From CAVYGM01 sp963768025 (GTDB lineage: Bacteria > Bacteroidota > Bacteroidia > Cytophagales > Spirosomataceae), in NCBI GenBank assembly GCA_963768025.1, contig CAVYGM010000015.1:1-49655 (forward strand): a stretch of DNA of 49,655 nucleotides. The letters are read 5' to 3'. Shown here piece after piece: positions 1-10,217 of this stretch. The stretch's first letter is position 1, and each line of letters opens with the position of its first letter. Position numbers and translations under genes: made by a program. The notes beneath the pieces were generated by a model. The model was given only the letters and a program-made list of their open reading frames with translations, searched no databases and had not been told where the DNA came from.

Positions 1-141
1 TCATGACGTAACTGTTTAAAGAATTAGTACAAAATTAACTCATTTTGAGCATTTTCTGAAATGAGAAACACTGGAAGTGCCTCATATTCCCACCCGCTAC
101 TAGTGATTACTTAATTTTATAACCGACCCCAAGACGGAAAC

Positions 142-455
142 TCACAACTTATTCACCGGCATCAGGCACCTGCCCATCATCACGCCTAGTGCGTACCCTA
201 TTGCTAAAAAAATCACGGTGATAGGGTTGGGAGCGTGTTGGAGAAATTGAAGGGGTAAGGTGATAAAATAGTGAGTAAGTCCCCCAGTGGGACGGTCTGC
301 CGTGTGGTCGGAAGCACCCGACACCATGAAAAATACATACGCCACATAGAAGCGCTAATCGTTCCAAAGCACATGGACCAGTTCTTCGTCAAAGTCGTCG
401 GCGACGAATGGGAAGGTACCCTTCACAAAACCAGCTTTGCGAAGTGAATAAGTGG
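142..455 (-). pseudogene. possible decayed coding remnant in the left-edge region
   Basis: No convincing intact gene lies in bases 1-471. On the minus strand, pieces of coding-like sequence follow one another in different frames. One piece (about 455-400) reads SLRKAGFVKGT. Another (about 412-357) reads FVADDFDEELVHVLWND and then meets a stop. The same frame reopens into a 67-codon stretch ending at 142 that has one hydrophobic segment (VIFLAIGYALGVMMG). The first two pieces vaguely recall the C-terminus of a GNAT acetyltransferase, but this is only an impression. The rest of the left edge is AT-rich with nothing recognisable. Confidence 0.2.
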
Positions 456-471
456 GGCAAATTGTGTCTGT

Positions 472-1647
472 TTAAGGGGACACCTGGGTTAAGGTACTGA
501 ATCGGTTTGTTTTAAATTTACTATTCAGGTACTTCCGGGCCGGCACTTCCACAAAGCGGTAGAGTAGTGCGGCCATACCAACAACAATGACCATGAATAT
601 AAGGCAGGTGATGATAGGCTCCAAACCATAGGTTGGAACGGGTGGGGGGGGCAGAACACCGTTTGGTGCCGTGAGTGTTTGAACAACGAGAGCTGTAAAA
701 ATCAACGGGACGTGCATCATATAAATTGAATAGGACCAATCGCCCAATCGTTGAAATGGGCGTGTTTCGAGGATTCGTTTTGCTCTGCCCGAGTTATTGG
801 CAGCTACCAAAATAAGGAGTGGAAAGGCCCAAACGGTCAGCAGGTCTGTAACTAGATGAAGGAATGCAAGTATGGACAGGCCAATGAAGGGGAGGAACCA
901 GCCGTTTTTGAGCCATTTTTTGCCCCAGCCACGTGTGTACACCTGATACGTAATCATACCCAATACAAAACCCAACAGGCAGCGAAACATATTGAACGGG
1001 GGAGCATAGGCTTCAATGGAACCCGGTATATGGTACCCAGCGAAGTCAGGGTCGGGGAGTTGCGCGGCCGACTGTACAGTGAGGGCGTAGTAGCCAAGGG
1101 CAATAAAGGCGAGGCTCGCCAGAAAAAAGAACGGACCACCCCGCGCTATGGGTTTGAGTAAGAACGGAAAGGCCAGGTACATCCACCACTCTACACTGAT
1201 AGACCAGGCAGGCAAGTTCCAAGTAGTCAATGGCTCGGGGAAGAATGCGTTAGTCAGCGTCAGGTGAAAGGGAATTGCCAAGGGGTTGAATACTCTGAGG
1301 GTGCTATTGGGGAGCGGTGCCTGACTATTTACCAGGAGTATATACAGCACAATCACCCAGCAAAGCATGATCAGATGCAGTGGGTAAATGCGAGCAAACC
1401 GGGCTGACATAAACCGCCAGAAGGATTGCCTGGTCAAGCGTTCAGAGAATGTGCCGCCGTACACATGGCTCATGATGAAGCCACTTAGAATAAAGAAGAA
1501 ATCGACCATCATATACAGTCGAAAATGCGCAGACGTTAGGGCGGGGTCGAGCAGGGGCATCACAAACAGGTTGAAATGAACCGACACAATCAGGAGAGCG
1601 GCAATGCCCCGTAAGGGGGTAAGGGTAGAAAGGTAGGTAGGTTTCAT
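472..1647 (-). CDS. acyltransferase 3 family integral membrane protein
   Basis: A 391-residue polytopic membrane protein of the acyltransferase-3 (OafA/YrhL-like) family, which transfers acyl groups, often acetyl, to extracytoplasmic glycans or lipids. The family pattern is visible: LRGIAALLIVSVHF near residue 13 (Arg and His of the presumed active site), the second helix FFFILSGF near residue 50, and the basic loop RFARIYPLHL near 85, followed by about eight more hydrophobic segments. The length is typical. The ATG at 1647 starts directly at the conserved N-terminal LTPLRGIA region. It stands alone, so its acceptor cannot be inferred. A C8 run encodes a proline stretch in one loop. Confidence 0.88.
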   Translation of the reverse strand: MKPTYLSTLTPLRGIAALLIVSVHFNLFVMPLLDPALTSAHFRLYMMVDFFFILSGFIMSHVYGGTFSERLTRQSFWRFMSARFARIYPLHLIMLCWVIVLYILLVNSQAPLPNSTLRVFNPLAIPFHLTLTNAFFPEPLTTWNLPAWSISVEWWMYLAFPFLLKPIARGGPFFFLASLAFIALGYYALTVQSAAQLPDPDFAGYHIPGSIEAYAPPFNMFRCLLGFVLGMITYQVYTRGWGKKWLKNGWFLPFIGLSILAFLHLVTDLLTVWAFPLLILVAANNSGRAKRILETRPFQRLGDWSYSIYMMHVPLIFTALVVQTLTAPNGVLPPPPVPTYGLEPIITCLIFMVIVVGMAALLYRFVEVPARKYLNSKFKTNRFSTLTQVSP

Positions 1648-1830
1648 GAATGACTATTGATCGTTTGTACCTTAGTTGATGTTCTTGAATATAGCCTGAA
1701 TGGGGAAGGAAGATATTAGCCAATAGGTATATGACTGACCTGCTATGTCAGTGGAATACAGTCGGGTTAAATATAATGGGTATTAGTCTGACTATTAACT
1801 TTATTTATTAAAAGGTAAACGATAAACTAC

Positions 1831-2385
1831 CTACCCCATCTTCATCGGTGGCCCCACGACCTTCATATCGTGCTCCGCAAAAATCCGGGCAACTTCTTCT
1901 TGATCGGGTACATGATCCAGGGCCGCCATAGCCACAAAAAACTCTTCCAGTTTACCAGCGGGCTGCATGATTGCGGTCATTCTGCCCCGCTCCGCGATCT
2001 GTACCCAGGCATGAGGTACATTGCGGGGCAAGAAGATGCTATCCCCAGTTTTCAATTCGTGTTTTTGCCCTCCAACCTCAAAATGATACTCCCCATCCAG
2101 AATATAGAAAATCTCGTCCTGATTGGGGTGGATATGCAGGGGTACCCCACCCTTGGGCGACAAACTGGTTTGCTCAAAAATAGCCAGGTCGCCGTTGGTG
2201 TCCTTGCCGGACACTTTCACGTCCAGAATATTCTTGTTTACGCCTTTGAGCTGAATGTGGCCGTGGTAACGGCCTTCGCCGGCTTTGGTGGAGAAGCCTT
2301 TTCCGTCTTTTTACTCTTTCTTTCCCCAAGGCAAAGGGGGTGATTGCAGTGGCTAACAGCCAGCCATAAATTGGTTTCTTTTCAT
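1831..2385 (-). CDS. cupin_2 domain protein with signal peptide, frameshifted N-terminus
   Basis: A small secreted-type cupin beta-barrel protein. Motif 1 is present as HIHPNQDE followed by a glycine seven residues on, and motif 2 as GDSIFLPRNVPHAW, so the metal-binding His/His/Glu/His set is complete. The readable frame begins only at a GTG (2220) but extends open upstream to about 2310. Joining three frames gives a leader starting MKRNQFMAG at ATG 2385, then LLATAITPFALGKERVK, then KDGKGF. This needs one base added near 2360 and one A removed from an A5 run (2308-2312). I annotate the joined gene and take the two shifts as probable sequencing errors. Substrate unknown. Confidence 0.75.
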
Positions 2386-2760
2386 GATTAATGAATAGTT
2401 TGGGTAAAAGTAGATGAACGAGCGGGGAGAGGTGACCTGCGTATGCGGGAGAACGGTACTACCTAGTATAAAAGTACTCACTTTATTGGATCCCGGGCCA
2501 TCTTCTTAGTAATCGGCAGAAACCGATGTTGCTATTTTTCCTTGCCTCGTATACTAGAAGCCCCTGAATTCAAAAATTTCAATTGTTGACTGCTGCGAGT
2601 CGTTGCAAAACTGCCTGAATTTGAGTAAATAGACAAAAAAATGGAGAGGGATGGTGCCTGAGAGCACTTTCCCAAAAAAAACAAAAAATATTTTTCCTAA
2701 ATAAGTAGGAAAAGACCATAATATCCTTTGTTTTGTACTTTTAAGGGATTTGATAGTACT
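2386..2760. other. intergenic region upstream of the nqr operon
   Basis: This 375-base AT-rich gap separates the cupin gene (minus) from nqrA (plus), so it should hold the nqr promoter and possibly the cupin promoter. I found no exact TAnnTTTG box at a convincing distance; TACTTTTA (about 2736-2743) just before nqrA is a near match only. There is no clear Shine-Dalgarno sequence before the nqrA ATG, as is usual in Bacteroidota. No other gene is visible. Confidence 0.4.
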
Positions 2761-4123
2761 ATGGGTAAAGCGATTACATTACACAAAGGCTACGATATCA
2801 AGCTTGTTGGTACAGCCGACTACACTATTTCCGACCTCCCTCTTTCTGATGTTATCGCGATCAAGCCGCCGGATTTCCCGGGGCTGGTTCCCAAACTTAT
2901 GGTAGACGTCGGGGACGAACTACTGGCGGGTCAGCCGGTGTTTTTTGACAAACAAAATCCCAAAATCAAGTTCATGTCGCCCGTCAGTGGGGAGGTGGTA
3001 GAAGTGGTTCGGGGCGCAAAAAGGCGGATTATGGAGATACGGATTATTCCCGGATCGGACCGAACGCCGGTACGTGCAATCCAAGACCGCCGACCCCCTT
3101 ACACTTTCCCGCGATAAGATCGTGGAGCGCCTGCTGGACGGGGGCTGCTGGAACTTCATTCGTCAGCGTCCTTTTTCCCTGATAGCCAATCCCGAAGATA
3201 CCCCCAAATCGCTGTTTGTCTCCTGTTTTGATACGGCACCGCTGGCTCCCGATTTAGGATATATCATAGATTTGGATAAAGAAAACTTCCTGACGGGCCT
3301 GGCGGCATTGGATCAGTTGGTGTCCGATCAGCTCCATGTTTGTTTGCCGCAGGGAGGAAACGGAAAATTGACCGAGGCGGATTTTAGTATGCTCTCCACC
3401 AATCACATTCACCGCATCAAAGGCCCTCATCCGGCCGGCAACGTAGGGGTGCAGATCCATCACCTCAACCCCCTCAAAAAAGGAGAGGTAGTGTGGTATG
3501 TACAACCCCAGGATGTGATTATCATCGGCCGGTTGTTCAGGGAAGGCCGTTACCGCGCCGACCGGGTGGTGGCGCTTACGGGTAGCTGCATAGAAAAGCC
3601 ACAGTACGTACGTGCCCTTACGGGTCAGACCATGGCTTCGCTGCTGAAAGATCAGCTGAAACCCGACACCGCCCGGATCATTCAGGGTAATGTACTTACG
3701 GGGGATACCTCTTCTACCGACGACTTTCTGTCGCACTACACCAATCAAATCACCGCCATTCCCGAAGGTGACCATCCGGAGTTTCTGGGTTGGCTGGCTC
3801 CGGGAGTGAAGAAACTGAGTCTTTCCAAGACGTTCCTATCCTGGCTTTTTCCCAACAGAACCTACGACCTCGACACCAACATGCACGGGGAAGAACGGGC
3901 TTTTGTGATGACGGGGCAGTACGACAAAGTGCTCCCCATGAACATCATGCCGGTGATCCTGCTGAAAGCCATCCTGGCCCGCGACATCGAACGCATGGAG
4001 GCCTTGGGCATTTACGAAGTATCCGAAGAAGACTTTGCCCTCTGTGAGTTTGTGTGTACCTCCAAAATAGAAGTGCAACGCATCATCTCCGAAGGCCTGG
4101 AATACGTGCGGCTGGAAGGATAG
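2761..4123 (+). CDS. nqrA: Na+-translocating NADH:quinone reductase subunit A
   Basis: NqrA is the cytoplasmic subunit of the six-subunit Na+-NQR complex, which oxidises NADH, reduces quinone and pumps Na+. The N-terminus MGKAITLHKGYDIKLVG and the following lipoyl/barrel-like segment (GDELLAGQPVFFDK, then FMSPVSGEVVEVV) are typical of the family. ATG 2761 is preferred over an upstream TTG because family similarity begins there. One frameshift near 3067 splits the gene: frame 1 ends in IIPGSDRTP, and the next frame resumes as RYVQSKTADPLTLSRDKIV. One extra C would restore about 454 residues. First gene of the nqr operon. Confidence 0.9.
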
Positions 4124-4297
4124 AAGGTAATTTTGAGTGAGTGAGGAGTCGCACCGAAGTGATAGAATGATAGAATAGTTGAGTACTGGGTTCATGATCT
4201 TGGTTCGTTGTTTTTATTAAGTGAGTGAGCAACGAACACAGAACTCATAGAACCCTAAGAATTCAAAATCAGTAAGAACCCTTATCTAATCGTTTCT
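4124..4297 (+). repeat. nqrA-nqrB spacer with nested inverted repeats
   Basis: This 174-base intercistronic gap contains an 8-bp inverted repeat, GTTCGTTG (about 4204-4211) and CAACGAAC (about 4230-4237). It lies inside a wider GGGTTC/GAACCC pair (about 4188 and 4250). The repeat AGTGAGTGAG occurs twice, near 4136 and 4221. The gap is long for an operon and could form an RNA hairpin between nqrA and nqrB. Function not known. Confidence 0.45.
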
Positions 4298-5458
4298 GTG
4301 AACAATTATTCGTACGCGTAGTTGATTCCCTGAAACCCAATTTTACGAAAGGGGGTCGCTTTGAAAAATTCCATCCGGCGTTCGATGCCCTTCAGACCTT
4401 CCTCTTCGTGCCGGGCCATACCACCGAAAATGGCGTCCATATCCGCGACGCCATGGATTTGAAACGCACCATGTTTACGGTGGTGATCGCACTGATTCCC
4501 ACCCTGCTTTTCGGCATGTGGAACGTGGGCTACCAGCATTATCAGGCCTACGGTATGGAAACTACCCTGATGGAAAACTTCCTCTTCGGTGCTATAAAAG
4601 TAATGCCGATTGTGGTGGTGTCCTACGCCGTGGGGCTAGGGGCGGAATTTGTTTTCGCTGTTCTGAAAGGCCACCAAATCAGTGAGGGGTACCTGGTTAC
4701 TGGCCTGTTGATTCCCCTGACGCTACCCGTCACCATTCCGCTGTGGATGGTAGCTCTGGCCGCTATATTTTGTACCGTTCTAGGTAAGGAGATTTTTGGC
4801 GGTACCGGCATGAACTTCATGAATCCCGCGCTGTTGGCGCGGGCGTTTTTGTTCTTCGCATTTCCGGCTTATATGACCGGCGACATCTGGACCGACCTCT
4901 CACCCGAGCCCGGTCACGCCATAGTAGACGCCTATTCGGGAGCCACCAATTTGGTCTACTTCGATACCAACTACACCAACATGACCTCGGTCTCCAATAT
5001 GTTCTGGGGATTTGAGCAGGGGTCTATCGGTGAAACGAGCGTATTTGCCATCCTGATCGGAGCCTTCATCCTGATCGCCACCGGAGTGGGTAGCTGGAAA
5101 ATCATCACCGCCTGTTGCATCGGACTGGTGGGGATGGGGGCCTTCCTCAATCTGGTAGCTCCCGCCGACATGGCTACGCACGCCATGCATACCCCCGCCT
5201 TCTACCATTTACTCATCGGAAGCTTTGCTTTTGGAGCGGTGTACATGGCCACTGATCCCGTCAGCGCGGCCCATACCGAAGCGGGAAAATGGATTTATGG
5301 TATCCTGATCGGAGCCTTTACCGTTAGTGCTTCGGGTGTTCAACCCGGCCTATCCGGAGGGAGTCATGCTCAGCATTTTGCTGATGAATGTATTTGCGCC
5401 TTTGATTGACCACCTGGTCGTAGAACGTCACATTAAAACCCGACTGAAACGTGCATAG
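4298..5458 (+). CDS. nqrB: Na+-translocating NADH:quinone reductase subunit B
   Basis: NqrB is the large membrane subunit that carries a covalent FMN and takes part in Na+ transport and quinone reduction. The flavinylation motif DAYSGAT is at about residue 217, with Thr as the FMN site. The readable N-terminus VVDSLKPNFTKGGRFEKFHP is family-like, and the best start is GTG 4298 (reading NNLFVRVVDSL once one T is added near 4306). A second shift near 5325 hides the C-terminus, which continues in another frame through LVLRVFNPAYPEGVML and ends LVVERHIKTRLKRA at 5458. About nine hydrophobic segments are visible. The stop overlaps the nqrC start (GTGCATAG), indicating translational coupling. Confidence 0.88.
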
Positions 5459-6173
5459 CAACCAATATACCCTGATATACGCCGCCATACTTTCCGTGGT
5501 GACGGCCATTGTGCTGGCCGTAGCGGCCGAGGGGCTCAAACCCCTGCAAAATGAAAACATTGCCCTCGATACGCGGTCGAATATTCTGAAAGCCGTGCGG
5601 CTGGACTACACCGAACGGGAAAAAATAAATCAGACGTACGATTCGTCCATTGAAGAGCTGGTGGTGAACACGACGGGTGAAACCGAAGAGGAGAAACCCG
5701 TTCAAATCGATCTAAAGAACGAAATCAACAAAGAGCCCTCAGAACGCAAGTTGCCCCTCTATATTTTTACCGGAGAAGGGGGTAAAAAACGGTACATAAT
5801 CCCCGTGCGGGGCACCGGGCTTTGGGGGCCAATCTGGGGGTACATTTCGCTCGAAGACGATTTTAATACCGTGTACGGTGCCTACTTCGACCATAAGGGC
5901 GAAACACCTGGCCTGGGAGCTGAAATCGCCGAGGGGCCCTTTCAGCAGCAGTTTCAGGGAAAAAAGATCATGTCGGACCAGGGGGAGTTTGTGTCGGTCA
6001 ATGTAATCAAGAGCTCCTCCAAAAGCAGCCTTGGCCAGGAACACCGCGTGGACGCTATTTCGGGTGGTACCATTACCTCCAATGGCACGGATGAAATGCT
6101 GGAAAACTGCATTGCCCCATACGTAGCGTATTTTGAAAAGATTGGAAACAAAAAACAAGTAGCTGTACACTAA
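5451..6173 (+). CDS. nqrC: Na+-translocating NADH:quinone reductase subunit C
   Basis: NqrC, 240 residues, intact. It has one N-terminal membrane helix (about residues 8-26, YAAILSVVTAIVLAVAAEG) and a periplasmic FMN-binding domain. The covalent FMN site is the Thr of SGGT (T207) in VDAISGGTITSNG; the more usual motif is SGAT, so Gly replaces Ala, a change ApbE-type motifs generally tolerate. The GTG start overlaps the nqrB stop. The motif is a predicted substrate of the ApbE encoded at the end of this operon. Confidence 0.92.
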   Translation: MHSNQYTLIYAAILSVVTAIVLAVAAEGLKPLQNENIALDTRSNILKAVRLDYTEREKINQTYDSSIEELVVNTTGETEEEKPVQIDLKNEINKEPSERKLPLYIFTGEGGKKRYIIPVRGTGLWGPIWGYISLEDDFNTVYGAYFDHKGETPGLGAEIAEGPFQQQFQGKKIMSDQGEFVSVNVIKSSSKSSLGQEHRVDAISGGTITSNGTDEMLENCIAPYVAYFEKIGNKKQVAVH

Positions 6174-6253
6174 CAAACCCCTGATCCCAAAACGACACAA
6201 TCCAATTAGGGAAAAGGAGTTACCATAGGCACTCCCCTTCTCCTACCAGGAGA

Positions 6254-6278
6254 AGGGGCCGGGGGATGAGGTAAACCA
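6254..6278. repeat. REP-like palindrome inside the nqr operon
   Basis: A perfect 11-bp inverted repeat, CCCCTTCTCCT and AGGAGAAGGGG, separated by the three bases ACC, and followed by GCCGGGGGATGAGG. Short palindromes of this composition with a CCGGGGG-GAGG flank resemble dispersed extragenic repeats seen in many bacterial genomes (from general knowledge). It lies in the 115-base nqrC-nqrD gap, 10 bases before the nqrD ATG, so it could form a stable mRNA hairpin next to the nqrD start. Confidence 0.6.
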
Positions 6279-6288
6279 AACGCAAACT

Positions 6289-6969
6289 ATGGCAACAGAA
6301 ACAACCACGGCCACACCGCCGGTCAAAGAAGTTCGAGAGCCTTTGTTCTCCAAAAAGAATGTACAGACCCTGCGCGATCCGCTGGACGACACCAACCCCA
6401 TTACCGTGCAGGTACTGGGGATCTGCTCGGCCCTGGCCGTGACGGTGCAGGTGAAGCCCGCCCTGATCATGGCGCTGGGGGTGATGTTCGTCACGGCCTT
6501 TTCTAACCTCATCATTTCTTTTATCCGCAAGTCGATCCCCACCCGCATCCGGATCATCGTGCAGTTGATCATCGTGGCCATGCTGGTGACCATCGTGGAT
6601 CAGTTGCTGAAAGCTTATATGTTTGATGTCAGCAAGAAACTGGCGGTATTCGTGGGGTTGATCATTACCAACTGCATCATCATGGGGCGGCTGGAAGCCT
6701 TCGCCCTGGCCCAAAAACCCTGGCCGTCGTTCCTGGACGGCATCGGCAACGGCCTGGGCTACGGGCTGATTTTGGTACTGGTGGCGGTATTCCGCGAGTT
6801 ATTCGGTGCGGGGTCCATTCTGGGCTACAAGGTGGTGCCGCAAGCCGCCTACGATATGGGCTATGTCAACAATGGCCTCATGGTCCTCCCCCCGGCGGCC
6901 CTGTTTATCATCGGGATCTATATCTGGTGGCAACGAAGCCGGAATAAGAAATTGGTTAATGTATCTTAA
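6289..6969 (+). CDS. nqrD: Na+-translocating NADH:quinone reductase subunit D
   Basis: NqrD, 226 residues, a six-helix membrane subunit. The two cysteines that, with those of NqrE, hold an intramembrane [2Fe-2S] centre are present: C46 in LGICSALAV and C129 in IITNCIIMGR. The glycine-rich DGIGNGLGYG segment and RELFGAGS loop are family hallmarks. The N-terminus has about 30 extra polar residues before the first helix, common in Bacteroidota. The gene is intact. ATG 6289 is the only reasonable start and lies close downstream of a palindrome. Confidence 0.93.
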   Translation: MATETTTATPPVKEVREPLFSKKNVQTLRDPLDDTNPITVQVLGICSALAVTVQVKPALIMALGVMFVTAFSNLIISFIRKSIPTRIRIIVQLIIVAMLVTIVDQLLKAYMFDVSKKLAVFVGLIITNCIIMGRLEAFALAQKPWPSFLDGIGNGLGYGLILVLVAVFRELFGAGSILGYKVVPQAAYDMGYVNNGLMVLPPAALFIIGIYIWWQRSRNKKLVNVS

Positions 6970-7101
6970 AATTATTGAGTTAAAGGTGATTGGTTAAAAG
7001 GTGTATGAGTTGAAAGTTTATGGCGTGTTAGGTTGTAAACTCATGAACTCCTAACCCTAACCTTTTCACTCAAAACAAAGAACTCGATTCAAGCAAAAGC
7101 T
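6970..7101 (+). repeat. nqrD-nqrE spacer with inverted repeat
   Basis: A 132-base intercistronic gap. GTTAGG (about 7028) pairs with CCTAAC (about 7051), with a TAAACTCATGAACT core between them. Variants of AACTCATGAACTC and GAGTTGAAAGTTT suggest further weak pairing. No gene is visible. Like the other nqr spacers it is long for a single operon and could form a hairpin. Confidence 0.35.
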
Positions 7102-7717
7102 ATGCAACATCTGATCAACCTGTTCATCAAAGCCATCTTTGTCGAAAACGTCATCTTTGCCTTCTTTCTGGGCATGTGTTCGTTTCTGGCGGTTTCCAAA
7201 AAAATCAAAACGGCCTTCGGTCTGGGTCTGGCGGTGATATTCGTCATGGTCCTGACTACCCCGCTGAATTACTTCATCCTCACCTACCTGCTGGAAGAAG
7301 GGGCCCTGGCCTGGATTCACCCCTCCCTGGCGAGTGTAGACCTGACCTTTCTGGCGTTCATCCTTTTTATCTCGGTTATTGCCGGGGCGGTGCAGCTCGT
7401 GGAAATGGTCATCGGAGAAATCCCTGCCTTCGCTCTATATCTCACTGGGAATTTTTCTACCCCTGATTACGGTTAATTGCTCCATTCTGGGTACCTCCCT
7501 GTTTATGCAGGAACGGGAGTATAATTTTGTCGAAACGGCCGTATTTTCCCTCGGATCGGGCACCGGGTTTTTTCTGGCCATTGTGCTGCTGGCGGGCATT
7601 CGGGAGCGGTTGCGCTACTCCAATATCCCCGAACCGCTGCAGGGCCTGGGCATTGCCATGTTTATTACGGCCCTGATGGGTCTGGCCTTTTTGAGTTTTT
7701 CCGGTATCAAGTTGTAA
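7102..7717 (+). CDS. nqrE: Na+-translocating NADH:quinone reductase subunit E
   Basis: NqrE, a six-helix membrane subunit related to NqrD. C26 (FFLGMCSFLAVS) and the cysteine of LITVNCSILG (about residue 126) are the partner ligands of the intramembrane iron-sulfur centre. Frame 1 ends after VEMVIGEIPAFALYL; the correct continuation SLPSLYISLGIFLPLITVNC is in another frame. Removing one G near 7414 gives VEMVIEKSLPSLY, which fits the family, so the shift is probably a sequencing error. The full length would be about 204 residues. Confidence 0.9.
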
Positions 7718-7752
7718 GCCACCGGTTTTGTTTATCGTAGCTCCTATTCCTT

Positions 7753-9061
7753 ATGCTTCCCGTACTTACCTCTGCCAGTGTCGTTATATTTATCCTGATT
7801 GTGCTGCTCCTGGCCTTTCTTATCCTATTGGCTAAGGAAAAACTGCTGCCTCAGGGCGACGTAAAAATTATGATCAACGGAAACCAGGAGGAACCTCTGG
7901 TCGTGAAGCCCGGATCGTCGCTGCTTTCTACCCTGGCCTCTAAGGAAATATTCCTGGCCTCGGCCTGCGGTGGGGGAGGTACCTGCGCCATGTGTACCTG
8001 CATGGTGTACGAAGGCGGCGGAGAAGTACTCCCTACCGAAACCAACCACCTCAATCTACGTCAGGTCCGCCAGAATATGCGCCTGGCGTGTCAGGTGAAG
8101 GTAAAGGAAGATATGCAAATCCGGATTCCGGAGGAGGTGTTCGGGATCAAAAAGCTGGAATGCACCGTGGTGTCCAATTACAACGTGGCCACCTTTATCA
8201 AGGAGTTTGAAGTGAAGCTGCCCGAGGGAGAAACGCTGGATTTTAAAGCAGGAGGGTATATCCAGATTGACATTCCCAAAACGGTGGTCAAGTACAAGGA
8301 TATGGACATCACCGCCCACCCGGCCTACCACGACCGCCCCGATAAGTTTCAGGAGGATTGGGACAAGTTCAATCTCTGGGACCTAACGATGGTGAACGAC
8401 GAGGAAATATTCCGGGCTTATTCCATGGCCAACCATCCCGCCGAGGGCAACATCGTGAAGCTCACCGTCCGGATCGCCACTCCGGCTTTTGACCGGGCCA
8501 AAAACGGCTGGGCGGACGTTAATCCGGGAATTGCTTCATCGTATATTTTTAGCCTGAAACCCGGCGACAAAGTCACGATTTCGGGACCCTACGGGGAGTT
8601 TTTTATCAAAGATTCCGAACGCGAAATGCTCTACATCGGCGGAGGGGCCGGCATGGCGCCCATGCGTTCGCACTTGTTTCATCTGTTTTATACCGAAAAA
8701 ACCAAGCGGAAAGTTACGTTCTTCTACGGAGGGCGTACCCGGAAGGAGCTATTTTACATTGACGAGTTCCGGCAAATCGAAAAAGACTTCCCCAACTTTA
8801 CGTTTGTGGTAGCGCTGGACGCCCCATTTCACGGAAGACAACTGGGAGCTCAAAAAAGACATCAAGGATCCCCAAGGTGACGGCTTCCGGGGCTTTGTGC
8901 ACAATGTGGTGATCGATGAATTTTTGAAAAAGCATCCCGCCCCCGAAGACCTGGAGGTGTATTTCTGCGGGCCACCCATGATGAATCAATCCGTAATCAA
9001 AATGGCCGATGAATGGGGCATTCCGTCCGAGCAGGTGGCCTTTGATGACTTTGGCGGATGA
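7753..9061 (+). CDS. nqrF: Na+-translocating NADH:quinone reductase subunit F
   Basis: NqrF is the NADH-oxidising subunit. In order: an N-terminal membrane anchor (residues about 5-27); a 2Fe-2S ferredoxin domain with C72, C78, C81 and C113 (ACGGGGTCAMC and LACQV); an FAD domain with R221-A-Y-S; and an NAD domain with IGGGAGMAPMRSH and the C-terminal VYFCGPPMM. A frameshift near 8823 (probably one extra C in a C4 run) separates VVALDA from FTEDNWELKKDIKD. The joined protein ends VAFDDFGG at 9061. The stop overlaps the apbE start. Confidence 0.92.
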
Positions 9062-10057
9062 TCCGGTGGTTGTCCCTGCTTATCCTTTGTTTGTATATTT
9101 TCGGCTGTAAACCCCGCCCGGTTCCTTATACCCAGCTGGAAGGCAACGCCCAGGGTACCACCTTCCGGATCGTGTATGCCGATAGCCTGGGACGCGATTT
9201 TTCCACGCCCGTGGATAGTCTCTTTCGGGTGATGGACCGCAGCATGTCGCTGTGGGACAGTACGTCCATCATATCCCTTTTCAACGCCGACGATCCGGCC
9301 ATTAGGGCTGATACTCATTTTACCAATGTTTTTCTAAAATCCCGCGAAGTATCAGAAGCTACCGACGGGTACTTTGACTGTACCGTAGGGCCCATGGTTA
9401 AAGCCTGGGGTTTTAGCTACAAGAAAGACCTTACCTCCCCCTGATTCCGCCCAGGTGGATAGCCTGTTGCAAGTGGTGGGGTACCAGAAAGTGAACCTGG
9501 AAGAGGGAAAGCTGCTCAGAGAATCTCCTCAGATTAATATAGATTTCAACGCCATCGCCCAGGGTTATACGGTGGATGTACTCGCGGATTTTCTGAAAGC
9601 CCATGGAATTAAAAATTACCTGGTGGAAGTAGGGGGTGAGGTACGGGCCCAAGGCCGCAACGAGCGCGGCGAAATCTGGCGGATTGGGATCGACAAGCCC
9701 ATCAGTTCTGCTCAGGCCGACCGCGCTTTACAAGCGGTGGTTGCTCTGGATAACAAATCCCTTGCTACCTCAGGCAGCTACCGTAAATTCATCGAGCGCG
9801 ATGGGCGTAAGTATAGCCACGCCATCAATCCCCACACGGGCTTTCCCATTACGCACAGCCTGCTCAGTATTTCGGTACTAGCCAATGACTGCATGACCGC
9901 CGATGCCTACGCCACGGCCTTTCTGGTGATGGGCCTGGAAAAAGCCATCCCGCTGGCCAGGCAGCAGGGTCTGGAATTGTACGGTATCACTGCCGAGCCC
10001 GACGGCTCGCTGCGGGTGTACCAATCGGCGGGCTTTGGGGCCGAGGCATTAGAATAG
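9058..10057 (+). CDS. apbE: FAD:protein FMN transferase (ApbE), lipoprotein
   Basis: ApbE attaches FMN to Thr in D-x-x-S-[GA]-x-T motifs; NqrB and NqrC of this operon carry such motifs. The N-terminus MIRWLSLLILCLYIFGC is a lipoprotein signal with a plausible lipobox, so it acts outside the cytoplasmic membrane, where the sites are. Family motifs are IDFNAIAQGYTVDVLADFL, GGEVRAQGRN, HAINPHTGFP and DAYATAFLVMG (metal/FAD residues). One extra C in the C5 run at 9437-9441 breaks the gene after KKDLTS; the frame resumes as PDSAQVDSLLQ. ATG 9058 overlaps the nqrF stop. About 332 residues when joined. Confidence 0.9.
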
Positions 10058-10217
10058 GCATAAGCTGGCTGCGAAAAGGTCAAACAACCTGCCCTCACAC
10101 TCACGAAACCCTCTTTTTTTCGATATTAGATCCAAAACAGCGTTTGCTTTTTTGAAATATCGCTACCTTGTCTCTTCCCCGCTGGTATTCTGTCAGCAAG
10201 GGTTATTTTGTGTAGGC

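Noticed and set aside
1870..2343. Plus-strand frame opposite the cupin gene
   Set aside because: It mirrors the conserved cupin frame and has no family similarity. It is an opposite-strand shadow.
2761..9061. Programmed frameshifting or pseudogenisation of the nqr genes
   Set aside because: Shifts occur at unrelated places without shared slippery sites, single-base edits restore family sequence, and nqrC and nqrD are intact. Sequencing error is simpler.
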